DNA of 64,000 bases from Betaproteobacteria bacterium (GCA_021298815.1 JAJTHE010000002.1:1-64000); one strand, 5' to 3'. Positions 26,290-34,828 are shown, counted from the first letter of the stretch. A program made the numbers and translations. The notes: generated from the sequence alone by a model not told the origin.

Positions 26290-28392
26290 ATGCGAGTGTT
26301 TCCTTGGATGATGGTGTCGGTCGCGATCTCGGCCGGCAACGAGGTGCGCGCGCAGCAGGCGGCGCCGGCGCCACCGGTCGTGCTGCCGGAGGTCACGGTC
26401 AGCGCGACCCGGGTCGAACGCGATCCGATGGATCTCCCGGTGTCGATCGACGTGCTGGACGGTCGCGCGATCCGCGAGGCGAACGCGCAGGTGAACCTGT
26501 CCGAGGCGCTGGTGCGCGTGCCGGGCATCGCGGTGCAGAACCGGCAGAACTATGCCCAGGACCTGCAGGTCTCCTCGCGCGGGTTTGGCGCGCGCGCGGC
26601 GTTCGGCGTGCGCGGCATCCGGCTGATCGCGGACGGCATCCCGGCGACGATGCCCGACGGGCAGGGCCAGGCGGCGTCGTTCAACCTGCCGTCGGCGGCG
26701 CGCATCGAAGTGCTGCGCGGTCCTTTCTCGAGCCTGTACGGCAATGCCTCGGGCGGCGTGGTGCAGGTGTTCACCGCCGACGGACCGGCGCGGCCGACCT
26801 TCACCGGCAGCCTGCTCGGTGCCTCGTCCGGCACCTCGCGCATCGGCTTCCAGTACGGCGGGCAGCATGGCCCGGTGAACGGCCTGGTCGACGTGTCGCG
26901 CTTCGAGACCGACGGCTATCGCGCAAACAGCTGGGCGCGGCGCGACCAGTCGAACGCGAAGGTGAAGTTCGACCTCGGCACGGCCGGCACGCTGACCCTG
27001 GTCGCCAACACGCTCGACCAGCCCGAGACGAAGGATCCGCTCGGCCTGACCGCGGTGCAGGCTGCGCTGAACCCGCGCCAGGTCGTCCCGGGCGCGTACC
27101 AGTTCAACACGCGCAAGAGCATCTTCCAGGCCCAGGGCGGCCTGACCTGGGACCTGCCGCTGTCGGGCAGCGACCGGCTGCACCTGCGCGCCTACGCCGG
27201 CGACCGGCAGGTCACGCAGTACCTGGCCACGCCCGCGGCGGCGCAGGCCGCGGCCACCAGTGCCGGCGGCGTGGTCGACCTCGATCGCGGCTTCGCCGGC
27301 CTGGGGCTGCGCTGGACACGGTCCACCGAACTGGCCGGGCGCGGCTTCACGGCCAGTGTCGGCTTGGACCACGACCGGATGAAGGAGAACCGCCGCGGCT
27401 TCATCAACGACAACGGCGTCGCCGGGCTGCTCAAGCGCGACCAGGACGACACGGTGATGAACACCGACGTGTATGCCCAGGCGGAATGGCAGCTGCTTCC
27501 CGCCCTGGGCATGCTCGCCGGGCTGCGCCACAGCCGGGTGCGCTTCGAATCGCGCGACTATTTCATCCGCCCGGGCAACGTCGACGACAGCGGCGGCCTG
27601 CGCTTCTCGCGCACGACCCCGGCCACCGGCCTCCTGTGGAAGGTGGCGCCGCTGCTGAACGTGTACGCGAACGCCGGGCGCGGTTTCGAGACGCCCACGT
27701 TCGCCGAACTGGCCTATCGGCCGGGCGGTGCGAGCGGCCTGAACTTCGCCCTGCGGCCTTCCAACAGCCTGCACCGCGAGATCGGCGTCAAGGCACTGAC
27801 CGGCAACGAAGGGCATCTCAACGTCGCGCTGTTCCAGGTCGACGTGAAGGACGAGATCGTGGTGAACAGCGCGTCGGGCGGCCGCACCGATTTCCGCAAT
27901 GCTTCCGCGACCCGGCGCGAAGGACTCGAACTCGCCTGGCGCCAGCGTTTCGTGGGGGGCTTCGAGGCGGCGGTGGCCTGGACCGCGCTTGATGCGCGTT
28001 TCCGCCAGCCGTTCACCTCGGGCACGCCCGCCACCACCGTCGCCGCAGGCAGCCGCCTGCCCGGCGTCGCGCCGCGGCTCGCCTATGCCGAACTGGTGTG
28101 GCGCCATCCGAACAGCGGCTTCCACGCGGGCATCGAGGTGCGCCAGAGCGGCAAGGTGTTCGTGAACGACCAGAACAGCGAGGCCGCTGCCGCCTATACG
28201 GTCGGCAACCTGCGCAGCGGCTTCCAGCAGCGGGGCAAGGGCTGGCGCCTCACCGAGTTCGTGCGCGTGGACAACGTGGGCGACCGCCGATACATCGGAT
28301 CGGTGATCGTGGCCGATGCCAACGGCCGATTCTACGAGCCGTCGCCAGGGCGGACAGTGACCATCGGGGTGACGCTGGAGGTGACCCGCTAG
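26290..28392 (+). CDS. TonB-dependent outer membrane receptor
   Basis: Outer-membrane 22-stranded barrel with an N-terminal plug, taking up a scarce nutrient using TonB energy. 700 aa. Signal peptide residues about 1-22; a TonB-box-like stretch (VVLPEVTVSATR) follows. The plug (about 50-160) has VNLSEALVRVPGIAVQNRQN, QVSSRGFGARAAFGVRGIRL and EVLRGPFSSLYGNASGGVVQ. The barrel ends in FYEPSPGRTVTIGVTLEVTR rather than the common terminal Phe. The plug resembles the YncD/FecA-type group. The ATG at 26290 follows a G-rich run. No TonB, ABC or regulator genes are adjacent, so the ligand (siderophore, quinone cofactor or other) is not inferable. Confidence 0.92.
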   Translation: MRVFPWMMVSVAISAGNEVRAQQAAPAPPVVLPEVTVSATRVERDPMDLPVSIDVLDGRAIREANAQVNLSEALVRVPGIAVQNRQNYAQDLQVSSRGFGARAAFGVRGIRLIADGIPATMPDGQGQAASFNLPSAARIEVLRGPFSSLYGNASGGVVQVFTADGPARPTFTGSLLGASSGTSRIGFQYGGQHGPVNGLVDVSRFETDGYRANSWARRDQSNAKVKFDLGTAGTLTLVANTLDQPETKDPLGLTAVQAALNPRQVVPGAYQFNTRKSIFQAQGGLTWDLPLSGSDRLHLRAYAGDRQVTQYLATPAAAQAAATSAGGVVDLDRGFAGLGLRWTRSTELAGRGFTASVGLDHDRMKENRRGFINDNGVAGLLKRDQDDTVMNTDVYAQAEWQLLPALGMLAGLRHSRVRFESRDYFIRPGNVDDSGGLRFSRTTPATGLLWKVAPLLNVYANAGRGFETPTFAELAYRPGGASGLNFALRPSNSLHREIGVKALTGNEGHLNVALFQVDVKDEIVVNSASGGRTDFRNASATRREGLELAWRQRFVGGFEAAVAWTALDARFRQPFTSGTPATTVAAGSRLPGVAPRLAYAELVWRHPNSGFHAGIEVRQSGKVFVNDQNSEAAAAYTVGNLRSGFQQRGKGWRLTEFVRVDNVGDRRYIGSVIVADANGRFYEPSPGRTVTIGVTLEVTR

Positions 28393-28408
28393 CGATGCGG
28401 GCAGCCAA

Positions 28409-28434
28409 GCGCCCGCGCCGACTCCCGCGGGCGC
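28409..28434. terminator. Bidirectional terminator-like hairpin between convergent genes
   Basis: Perfect 9-base arms (28409-28417, 28426-28434) around an 8-base loop in the 49-base gap between the TonB receptor gene and the host-attachment-family gene. A strong GC stem with no U-tract, well placed to end both transcripts. Confidence 0.5.
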
Positions 28435-28441
28435 CACCGCG

Positions 28442-28882
28442 CTAGAGGTAGATGCAGCCCTCCAGCCTGCGGGTGAGGCTGCGGTGGTCGGCCTTCGTGT
28501 AGTCCTTCTCGAAGGAGTCGGTCATCATGCGCTGCAGCGGCACGCCGAAGTGGCGCTTCAGCCGGCCCATGAACTGCGGCGCCGCGCACACGATCAGCCG
28601 CTGGTAGTCGCGCTGCTGGCGGCCGGCCTCGAGCGCGTCCTTCAGTTCGCCGGCGAAACGATCGGCTTCCGCGGTCTTCGGATCGTTCGCCGGTTCGTAC
28701 GCGGCGCGCCGGGGGGCGCCGCTTCGACCATGCACGGGCTGGTCGGTGATCAGTTCGGAGAGCTTCGCCCTGCTTCGGGCATGCACGAACTCCCGGAACT
28801 TGCGCAGGCCCTTCTTCGGACCTTCGTTGACGTACAGGCTTGCTGCACTTGCATTCGCCACCAGGACCCAGGTCACACTCAT
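28442..28882 (-). CDS. Host-attachment family protein (eRF1-like fold)
   Basis: 146 aa member of the family named for Agrobacterium plant attachment. The N-terminus MSVTWVLVANASAASLYVNE and the pattern KKGLRKFREFVHARSRAKLSE then YEPANDPKTAEADRFAGELK are family hallmarks; the C-terminal half has YQRLIVCAAPQFMGRLKRHF. These soluble proteins resemble the eRF1 central domain and are widespread in free-living proteobacteria, so an attachment role should not be assumed. The ATG at 28882 has GGAGG five bases upstream. No operon partner. Confidence 0.85.
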   Translation of the reverse strand: MSVTWVLVANASAASLYVNEGPKKGLRKFREFVHARSRAKLSELITDQPVHGRSGAPRRAAYEPANDPKTAEADRFAGELKDALEAGRQQRDYQRLIVCAAPQFMGRLKRHFGVPLQRMMTDSFEKDYTKADHRSLTRRLEGCIYL

Positions 28883-29012
28883 CGCGCTACCTCCGTTGGT
28901 CGACTGCTGCAGAAACATTATGGGCACCGGTTCCGCCGGACCGCAAACGGTTTCTGCGCGTCCGCGGCGCCGATGCCCCGGGTGCCAGGATGCAGCCGCG
29001 CAACCCGCCCGA

Positions 29013-30320
29013 TCACGTTATCGGCAGTTCCACCCGGACCTTGAGGCCACCGCCCTCGCGCCCGTCGAGCGTCACCCGCCCGCCATGCAGCCGGGCGATG
29101 CGGTCGACGATCGCCAGGCCGAGTCCCGAACCCGGATCGGTGCGTGCGCTGCCGATGCGCTGGAACGGCTCGAGCATGCGTGCACGCTCCGACTCCGGGA
29201 TGCCTGGGCCGCGGTCGAGCACGGTGACGTGGGCATGGGCGTCGTCGAGCCGCCCGGTGTGCACCTCGACGTCGCCGCCGCCATGGCGCAGTGCATTGTC
29301 GACCAGGTTGCACAGCAGCCGCTGGAACGACAGCGGCCGCAGCCGGACCTTCGCTGCAGCGCCCGCCTGCAGGCGCACCGGCGAAGCCTGGCGGTCGTAG
29401 CGCTCGAGCACCGCGCGGACCGCCGCATCCAGGTCTGTGTCGACCGCGGCTTCCTCGTTGCTGCCTTCGCGCACGAAGCTGAGGAACTGGTCGATGATCG
29501 CGTCCATGTCCTCGATGTCCTGCACCATGCCCGCGCCGAGTGCGCCATCGCTGCCGGCGGGCAGCATCTCGATGCCCAGGCGCAGCCGGGCGAGGGGCGT
29601 GCGCAGGTCGTGAGAGATGCCGGCGAGCAGCAGCTTGCGGTCCTGCTCGAGCGAGCGCACGTCGCGCGCCATCTCGTTGAACGCCCGGCCGAGCGCGGCG
29701 ACCTCCAGCGGCCCGGACTCGGGCAGCGGCGGCGGCAGTTCCCCGCGCCCGATCGCGGCCGCGGCCGGCACGGCGGCGCGCAGCGGCCGGGTGATTCGGC
29801 GCACGATCAGGTAGGCGCCCGCGATGGACAGCAGCAGCACCAGCAGGCCCCAGGCTACCCAGGTCCACTGGAAAGGGCGCCGTTCGCGTGCCGGCGGCAG
29901 CGCGAGCCAGAAGCGGTCCTCGTCGATGCGGAAGCTGACCCAGAGCGCACGCTCGCCGCCGCGCGCATCGTGGATCACGGTGTCCGGGCCGAGGCGCCGC
30001 TGCAGTTCGGCCACCACGAGCCCGATCACCGGGCCGGTGCCGAGCGTGCCTTCGGGCAGCGTCTCGTCGTCCGCGTAGACGCGGATGCCTTCGGACTCGT
30101 TCAGCTCTGCGAGCAGCGCACGCCGGCCTTCGGGGCGCGACCCGACCAGTGCCGCCCGCGTGAGGTTGACGATGCTCGAAACCCGCTCCGCGATCTGCCG
30201 CGCGCGCGGCTCCCGGTCCGACAGCGAGAGCAGCGCGAACCAGGCGAACTGCGACAGCACCAGCAGCGGGATCAGCAGCGCGACCGTGCGCCAGAGCAGG
30301 CTGCGCGGCCAGGAGATCAT
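29013..30320 (-). CDS. envZ: EnvZ-type osmosensor histidine kinase
   Basis: Inner-membrane sensor kinase, 435 aa. Two transmembrane segments (about 13-33 and 152-174) flank a periplasmic domain. A HAMP domain follows (about 175-225), then the phospho-acceptor helix LLLAGISHDLRTPLARLRLG with His237, and a HATPase domain with N-box LLCNLVDNALRHGGGDVEVH, DRGPGIPESER and GSGLGLAIVDRIARLHGG. It lies 27 bases after ompR in the same direction and should phosphorylate it. Confidence 0.93.
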   Translation of the reverse strand: MISWPRSLLWRTVALLIPLLVLSQFAWFALLSLSDREPRARQIAERVSSIVNLTRAALVGSRPEGRRALLAELNESEGIRVYADDETLPEGTLGTGPVIGLVVAELQRRLGPDTVIHDARGGERALWVSFRIDEDRFWLALPPARERRPFQWTWVAWGLLVLLLSIAGAYLIVRRITRPLRAAVPAAAAIGRGELPPPLPESGPLEVAALGRAFNEMARDVRSLEQDRKLLLAGISHDLRTPLARLRLGIEMLPAGSDGALGAGMVQDIEDMDAIIDQFLSFVREGSNEEAAVDTDLDAAVRAVLERYDRQASPVRLQAGAAAKVRLRPLSFQRLLCNLVDNALRHGGGDVEVHTGRLDDAHAHVTVLDRGPGIPESERARMLEPFQRIGSARTDPGSGLGLAIVDRIARLHGGRVTLDGREGGGLKVRVELPIT

Positions 30321-30347
30321 CGTCGCATCACGGCCAGCGCCATCCGC

Positions 30348-31076
30348 TCAGTGCTGCAGGGCATCGGGCACGAATACGTAGCCGAAGCCCCAGACGGTCT
30401 GGATGTAGCGCGGCTTCGCCGGGTCTTCCTCCACCAGCTTGCGCAGCCGCGACACCTGCACGTCGATGCTGCGGTCGAAGGGTTCGAGTTCGCGGCCGCG
30501 CGCGAGTTCCATCAGCTTGTCGCGCGACAGCGGAGTGCCCGGGCTCGACGCCAGCACCTTGAGCAGCGAGAACTCGCCGGTGGTGAGCGCGATCGGCTGG
30601 CCGTCGCGCAGCAGCGTGCGGTTGCCGATGCTGAGCACGAACGGACCGAAGGCGACGCTGCCGGCATTCGCATCGGGCGCACCGGGTGGCGCGGCCGGGC
30701 CGCGTCGGCGCAGCACCGCGTTGATGCGCGCCACCAGTTCGCGCGGGCTGAACGGCTTGGGCAGGTAGTCGTCGGCGCCCATCTCGAGGCCGACGATGCG
30801 GTCGACCTCGTCGCCCTTGGCGGTGAGCATCACGATCGGCAGGGTCGGCGAGGCCGCACGCAGTCGCCGGCAGATGGACAGGCCATCCTCGCCCGGCAGC
30901 ATCAGGTCGAGGACCAGCAGGTCGATCACGTTGCGGGCGAGCTGCTTGTCCATGGCCGCCCCGTCGGCGGCCACCACTACCTGGAAGCCTTGTTCGGTCA
31001 GGTAGCGGTTGAGCAGTTCGCGCAATCGCACGTCGTCGTCGACCACCAGCAGGCGGGTCTTGATCGTCTTGTCCAT
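30348..31076 (-). CDS. ompR: OmpR-family response regulator
   Basis: DNA-binding response regulator, 242 aa. The receiver domain (about 1-125) has the acidic pocket VVDDD, phosphorylation site Asp57 in VLDLMLPGEDGLSICRRLRA, and conserved Lys107 in ADDYLPKPFSPRELVARINA. The C-terminal winged helix (about 140-238) includes GEFSLLKVLASSPGTPLSRD and RYIQTVWGFGYVFVP. The start MDKTIKTRLLVVDDD matches OmpR; an ATG three codons upstream is possible. Operon with envZ; divergent from a small secreted-protein gene. Confidence 0.94.
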   Translation of the reverse strand: MDKTIKTRLLVVDDDVRLRELLNRYLTEQGFQVVVAADGAAMDKQLARNVIDLLVLDLMLPGEDGLSICRRLRAASPTLPIVMLTAKGDEVDRIVGLEMGADDYLPKPFSPRELVARINAVLRRRGPAAPPGAPDANAGSVAFGPFVLSIGNRTLLRDGQPIALTTGEFSLLKVLASSPGTPLSRDKLMELARGRELEPFDRSIDVQVSRLRKLVEEDPAKPRYIQTVWGFGYVFVPDALQH

Positions 31077-31255
31077 GGCCCGCATCGTAGCGCCACTGGC
31101 CACCAGCGTGTGCAGGCGCGCGCCGGCTGGCGGTAACAGGGCATGACCCTGGCGCCCGGGGCCAACATATTGTTACAAAGGAGGGTCTTTCCGGCTTGGG
31201 TCGCGCCGGCAATCGCTCTACGATCGGGCCCTGGATCACCGCAGGAGGCGTCGCA

Positions 31256-31636
31256 GTGGATTTCGATCGGCAGCAGTCAGTGCAGCAGGACCCGCAGCGG
31301 CAGCCACTGCAGCTGCCCGCCCGTCAGCCCGCCCCTGCGGCGGCCGGCGGCTGGCTGCTGCGCGCGTGCGTGCTGCCGGGCCTGCTCCTGCTGGCGCTGC
31401 TGCCGGCCGCACCCGTGGCGGCGCAGCCGTCCGAGCGGCAGGCCGGGCCGCGCGAGCGTCTCGAAGAGCGCCGGCAGCGGCGCGACGAGATGCGCCCGGA
31501 GCGCCGCGACGAGCATCGGGAGGAGCGGCGTCGCCATTTCGAGGAGCGGCGGGAGCGCATGACGCCGGAAGAGCGGCGCAGCCTGCGCCGCGACCTGCAC
31601 GAGGCCGGGCGCGACCTGTATCGCCGCGAGCGATGA
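31256..31636 (+). CDS. Small secreted Arg/Glu-rich protein, function unknown
   Basis: About 126 aa. After a hydrophilic start, a signal or membrane segment (about 36-58; LRACVLPGLLLLALLPAAPV) ends at APVAAQP. The rest is almost entirely charged (RLEERRQRRDEMRPERRDEH), predicted to be long amphipathic helix or coiled coil, ending TPEERRSLRRDLHEAGRDLY. I chose GTG at 31256 because AGGAGG lies seven bases upstream. It is divergent from ompR across a 179-base region. The layout recalls cpxP/spy-type periplasmic stress proteins beside their two-component genes, but there are no clear LTXXQ repeats, so no function is assigned. Confidence 0.72.
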   Translation: MDFDRQQSVQQDPQRQPLQLPARQPAPAAAGGWLLRACVLPGLLLLALLPAAPVAAQPSERQAGPRERLEERRQRRDEMRPERRDEHREERRRHFEERRERMTPEERRSLRRDLHEAGRDLYRRER

Positions 31637-31707
31637 TCGGGGCCGCCGCATCCGGCCACCGGTCCTTCGACCCGCGCGGGCCGCGGGGAAGCGCGCTGGC
31701 GCTCCGG

Positions 31708-31713
31708 TAGAAT
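31708..31713 (+). promoter_or_regulatory. Candidate -10 element for tsaB-rimI-udg
   Basis: TAGAAT lies 26 bases before the tsaB ATG in a GC-rich 102-base gap. It matches the sigma-70 -10 consensus at five of six positions. No good -35 hexamer is visible at 17 bases. Confidence 0.4.
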
Positions 31714-31738
31714 CCGCGGTCCTTCCCCGGACGCCTCC

Positions 31739-32500
31739 ATGGTCCTGCTTGCCCTCGATACCACTGCCGGATCCTGTTCGGTCGCGTTGCTGCGCTCGGG
31801 CCACGTCGAATCGCGCTGCGTCGATGCCAGCGGTCCCGGGCCGTCGTCGCATTCGCAGCTGCTGTTGCCGATGGTCGATCGTCTGCTCGCCGAGGCCGGC
31901 GTGCCGCTGTCGGCGCTCGATGCTATCGCCTTCGGCGCCGGCCCCGGATCGTTCACCGGCCTGCGCATCGCCTGTGGCGTGGCGCAGGGGCTTGCGCTGG
32001 CGATCGATCGCCCCGTGGTGCCGGTCGATTCGCTGTCGTCGATGGCCTGGGCAAGCGGCCGGCCGGACGTGATCGCCTGCCTCGATGCGCGCATGGGCGA
32101 GGTGTATGTCGCTGCCTGCCGCATCCGCCGGCCGGGGCCGCACGCGATCGATGCCACGATCGAGCAGGTGGTCGTACCGACCGTGTGCGCGCCGGACGTG
32201 GTGCCGGTGCCCCCCGGCGATGGCTGGAGCGGGTGCGGCAACGGCTTCGCGCTGCATGGGGCCGGACTGCGCGCGCGCCTGCCGCGGCTGGTGGCGATCG
32301 ATGCCGACGCGATGCCCGATGCGCGCTCCGTGGCCGTGCTCGGGGCGCTCGGCCTGCGTGCCGGCCGCGCGCTGGACGCCGCGCTCGCCGCACCGCTGTA
32401 CGTGCGCGACAAGGTCGCGCTGGATGCACGCGAGCAGGCCGCGCTGCGCGCCGGGGCGACGCGTGCGCGCGGCGCCGCCGTGGCCGGGGACACCCGTTGA
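31739..32500 (+). CDS. tsaB: tRNA threonylcarbamoyladenosine synthesis protein TsaB
   Basis: Part of the TsaBDE complex that adds threonylcarbamoyl to A37 of ANN-decoding tRNAs. 253 aa, ASKHA fold, with MVLLALDTTAGSCSVALLRS, the metal-site-like SHSQLLLPMVDRLLAEAG, and AFGAGPGSFTGLRIACGVAQ, the TsaB signature. Its stop overlaps the rimI start as TTGA. The tsaB-rimI pair is a common proteobacterial operon. Confidence 0.95.
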   Translation: MVLLALDTTAGSCSVALLRSGHVESRCVDASGPGPSSHSQLLLPMVDRLLAEAGVPLSALDAIAFGAGPGSFTGLRIACGVAQGLALAIDRPVVPVDSLSSMAWASGRPDVIACLDARMGEVYVAACRIRRPGPHAIDATIEQVVVPTVCAPDVVPVPPGDGWSGCGNGFALHGAGLRARLPRLVAIDADAMPDARSVAVLGALGLRAGRALDAALAAPLYVRDKVALDAREQAALRAGATRARGAAVAGDTR

Positions 32501-32958
32501 GCGCGCGCTGGGACGTGCGCCCCGAGGCGCGCCGCATGCAGGTGGCCGACCTGCCACGGGTGGTCGAGGTCGAGCAGCGCATCTATGCCTTCCCCTGGAC
32601 CGAGGGCAACTTCCGCGATGCGATCCTGTCCGGCTACGATGGGGCGGTGCTCGAGTTCGGTGGCGTGCTGGTCGGCTACCGGGTGATGATGTTCGGGCCG
32701 GGCGAGGCGCACCTGCTCAACCTGTCGATCGCCGGCGACTGGCAGCGGCGCGGGTTCGGACGGCGACTGCTGCTTGCCTCGATCCACGATGCGCGCAGGG
32801 TGGCAGCGGCGACGATGTTCCTCGAGGTGCGGCCGTCGAACGCGGCCGGCATCGCGCTGTACGAAGCCACTGGCTTCCGGCGCATCGGCGTGCGCAAGGG
32901 CTACTATCCGGACGAAGGCGGACGCGAGGACGCATGGGTGATGTCGCTTCCGCTATGA
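32497..32958 (+). CDS. rimI: Ribosomal protein S18 alanine N-acetyltransferase RimI
   Basis: GNAT acetyltransferase that acetylates the N-terminal Ala of ribosomal protein S18. 153 aa with acetyl-CoA motif LLNLSIAGDWQRRGFGRRLL, EVRPSNAAGIALYEATGFRR and GVRKGYYPDEGGREDAWVMS, all RimI hallmarks. The TTG start overlaps the tsaB stop; a GTG at codon 7 is the alternative. Confidence 0.93.
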   Translation: MSARWDVRPEARRMQVADLPRVVEVEQRIYAFPWTEGNFRDAILSGYDGAVLEFGGVLVGYRVMMFGPGEAHLLNLSIAGDWQRRGFGRRLLLASIHDARRVAAATMFLEVRPSNAAGIALYEATGFRRIGVRKGYYPDEGGREDAWVMSLPL

Positions 32959-32986
32959 CCTGCATCGACACCGACGATCCCGCCCG

Positions 32987-33787
32987 ATGAGCCGGCGCAG
33001 CGACATCCTCGACGAGATGGGCCTGTCCCCGCGCTGGCGGCTGCGCGACGGCGCTGCGCAGCTGGTGCAGGGCGTGCCAGTGGCGGCGGTCGCGCCGGCG
33101 GTGGCCGCACCGGCCAGCGCACCGCCGGCTGCACCCGTCGCACCAACGGTGGCTACGGCTCCGACGCTGCCGCGCGATGCGGCGATCATGCAGATGGACT
33201 GGCCGCAGCTTGAACAGGCGGTCGCGGGTTGCACCGCCTGCCCGCTCGCCGGCACGCGCAACTGCACCGTGTTCGGTGTCGGCGACCGGCGCGCGTCCTG
33301 GTTGTTCGTCGGCGAAGGGCCGGGCGCGGAAGAGGACGAACGGGGCGAGCCGTTCGTCGGCCAGGCCGGCCGCCTGCTCGACAACATGCTCGCCGCGCTC
33401 GGCATGCGGCGCGGCGACGACGTCTACGTCGCCAACATCGTGAAGTGCCGCCCGCCCGGGAACCGGGTGCCGGCCGCGGCAGAGGTGGCGGCCTGCGAGA
33501 CCTACCTGCACCGCCAGATCCAGCTCCTGCAGCCGAAGGTGATCGTGGCGCTGGGCAAGACGGCGGCGGTGACGCTGCTCGGCAAGGAGCAGTCGATCGC
33601 GAGCATGCGCGGCAAGGTGTTCCGCTATCGCGACACGCCGCTGATGGTCACCTACCATCCGGCCTACCTGCTGCGCACCCTGCCCGACAAGATCAAGGCC
33701 TGGGAAGACCTCTGCTTCATCCGAGACAAGGTCGATGCCTGGCGCGACGGGGCCGGCGCGGAGGCGGGGGACGTGCCCGCGCCGTGA
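32987..33787 (+). CDS. Type-4 uracil-DNA glycosylase with 4Fe-4S cluster
   Basis: Removes uracil from DNA. 266 aa, longer than minimal type-4 enzymes (about 200 aa) because of a low-complexity Ala/Pro/Val linker (about 30-62). Cluster cysteines are Cys82 and Cys85 (CTACPL), Cys154 (VKCRPPGNR) and Cys170 (ACETYL). Catalytic motif A is VGEGPGAEEDERGEPFVGQA and motif B VTYHPAYLLR. Fusion-like N-termini of this kind (short helix, then linker) are common in Betaproteobacteria. It follows rimI by 28 bases. Confidence 0.93.
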   Translation: MSRRSDILDEMGLSPRWRLRDGAAQLVQGVPVAAVAPAVAAPASAPPAAPVAPTVATAPTLPRDAAIMQMDWPQLEQAVAGCTACPLAGTRNCTVFGVGDRRASWLFVGEGPGAEEDERGEPFVGQAGRLLDNMLAALGMRRGDDVYVANIVKCRPPGNRVPAAAEVAACETYLHRQIQLLQPKVIVALGKTAAVTLLGKEQSIASMRGKVFRYRDTPLMVTYHPAYLLRTLPDKIKAWEDLCFIRDKVDAWRDGAGAEAGDVPAP

Positions 33788-33803
33788 GCGGGCCGGCGCC
33801 CGC
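33788..33803. terminator. Short hairpin between convergent udg-type and ligJ genes
   Basis: GCGGGC / GCCCGC arms (33788-33793, 33798-33803) with a four-base loop fill the 18-base gap between two convergent stop codons. Compact and GC-rich; no U-tract on the plus strand. Confidence 0.45.
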
Positions 33804-33805
33804 GT

Positions 33806-34828
33806 TCAGGCCGGTGCGATCAGGCGGTCGAGCCGGGGGAAAACGCGGCGCACGTTTTGCTCGAAGATCTTCGCCCTGGCGCCGGCGTCGAGCCACGTGA
33901 CCGCGTCGAGGAAGCGCTTCGTGTCGTCGTAGGCATGGCCGGTCTCGGGATCGATGCCGCGCACCGCGCCGAGGATCTCGGCCGCGAACAGCAGGTTATC
34001 CGCCGGGATCACCCGGGCCAGCAGGTCGATGCCGGCCTGGTGGTAGACGCAGGTGTCGAACCAGACGTTGCCGAGCAGAAGCTCCGCCAGCGGTGGCTTG
34101 CCCATGTCCTGCGCGAGGCCCCGGTACCGGCCCCAGTGGTAGGGTACCGCGCCGCCGCCGTGCGGGATCACGAAGCGCAGGGTCGGGAAGTCCCGGAACA
34201 GGTCGGAGGCCAGGAACTGCATGAACGCCGTGGTGTCGCCGTTGATGTAGTGCGCGCCGGTATGGTGGAAGGCCGGGTTGCAGGATCCGCTGACATGCAC
34301 CATCGCCGGCACGTCGAGTTCGACCATGCGCTCGTACAGGGGGTACCACCAGCGGTCGGTCAGCGGCGGGTCCGACCAGTATCCGCCGGACGGGTCCGGG
34401 TTCAGGTTGCAGCCGACGAAGCCGTATTCGCGCACGCAGCGTTCCAGCTCCGCGATGCAGTTGTCCGGCCGCACCCCGGGCGACTGCGGCAGCTGGCACA
34501 CCCCGGCGAACGAGCGCGGATACAGCGAGACGACGCGGTGGACCAGTTCGTTGCACAGGGCGCTCCAGGCCTCGCTGGTCGCCGCGTTCCCCAGGTGGTG
34601 GCCCATGCCCGCCGCGCGCGGGGAGAACAGGGTAAGGTCGACGCCGCGTTCGCGCTGCACGCGCAGCTGCGCCCCCTCGATGCTGGCGCGGATCTCGTCG
34701 TCGCCGATGATGAGCGAGCCGGCCCGCGGCGCGAGCGACGCATCCTTCAGCCCGTCGAGCTGGCTGCGCCGGAAGGCGTCCAGAGACTTCGGCGCCGTCG
34801 TATAGTGTCCGTGGCAATCGATGATCAG
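33806..34828 (-). CDS. ligJ: 4-oxalomesaconate hydratase (LigJ type), apparent CTG start
   Basis: Hydrates 4-oxalomesaconate to 4-carboxy-4-hydroxy-2-oxoadipate in the gallate/protocatechuate 4,5-cleavage pathway. The 340 aa product has the amidohydrolase start IIDCHGHYTTAPKSLDAFRR (His6, His8), then FSPRAAGMGHHLGN, NLNPDPSGGYWSDPPLTDRW, FVIPHGGGAVPYHWGRYRGL and GAVRGIDPETGHAYDDTKRF, matching the family end to end. Family proteins begin MIIDCHGHY; here that Met codon is CTG (34828-34826) with GGAGG six bases upstream. An in-frame ATG at 34885 would add 19 unrelated residues and has no ribosome site. No other pathway genes are next to it. Confidence 0.93.
   Translation of the reverse strand: MIIDCHGHYTTAPKSLDAFRRSQLDGLKDASLAPRAGSLIIGDDEIRASIEGAQLRVQRERGVDLTLFSPRAAGMGHHLGNAATSEAWSALCNELVHRVVSLYPRSFAGVCQLPQSPGVRPDNCIAELERCVREYGFVGCNLNPDPSGGYWSDPPLTDRWWYPLYERMVELDVPAMVHVSGSCNPAFHHTGAHYINGDTTAFMQFLASDLFRDFPTLRFVIPHGGGAVPYHWGRYRGLAQDMGKPPLAELLLGNVWFDTCVYHQAGIDLLARVIPADNLLFAAEILGAVRGIDPETGHAYDDTKRFLDAVTWLDAGARAKIFEQNVRRVFPRLDRLIAPA

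Noticed and set aside
24843-26528. Upstream extension of the mfd frame over ispD and ispF
   Set aside because: The extra more than 500 codons are antisense to ispDF, whose motifs are complete; the Mfd family N-terminus begins near 24842.
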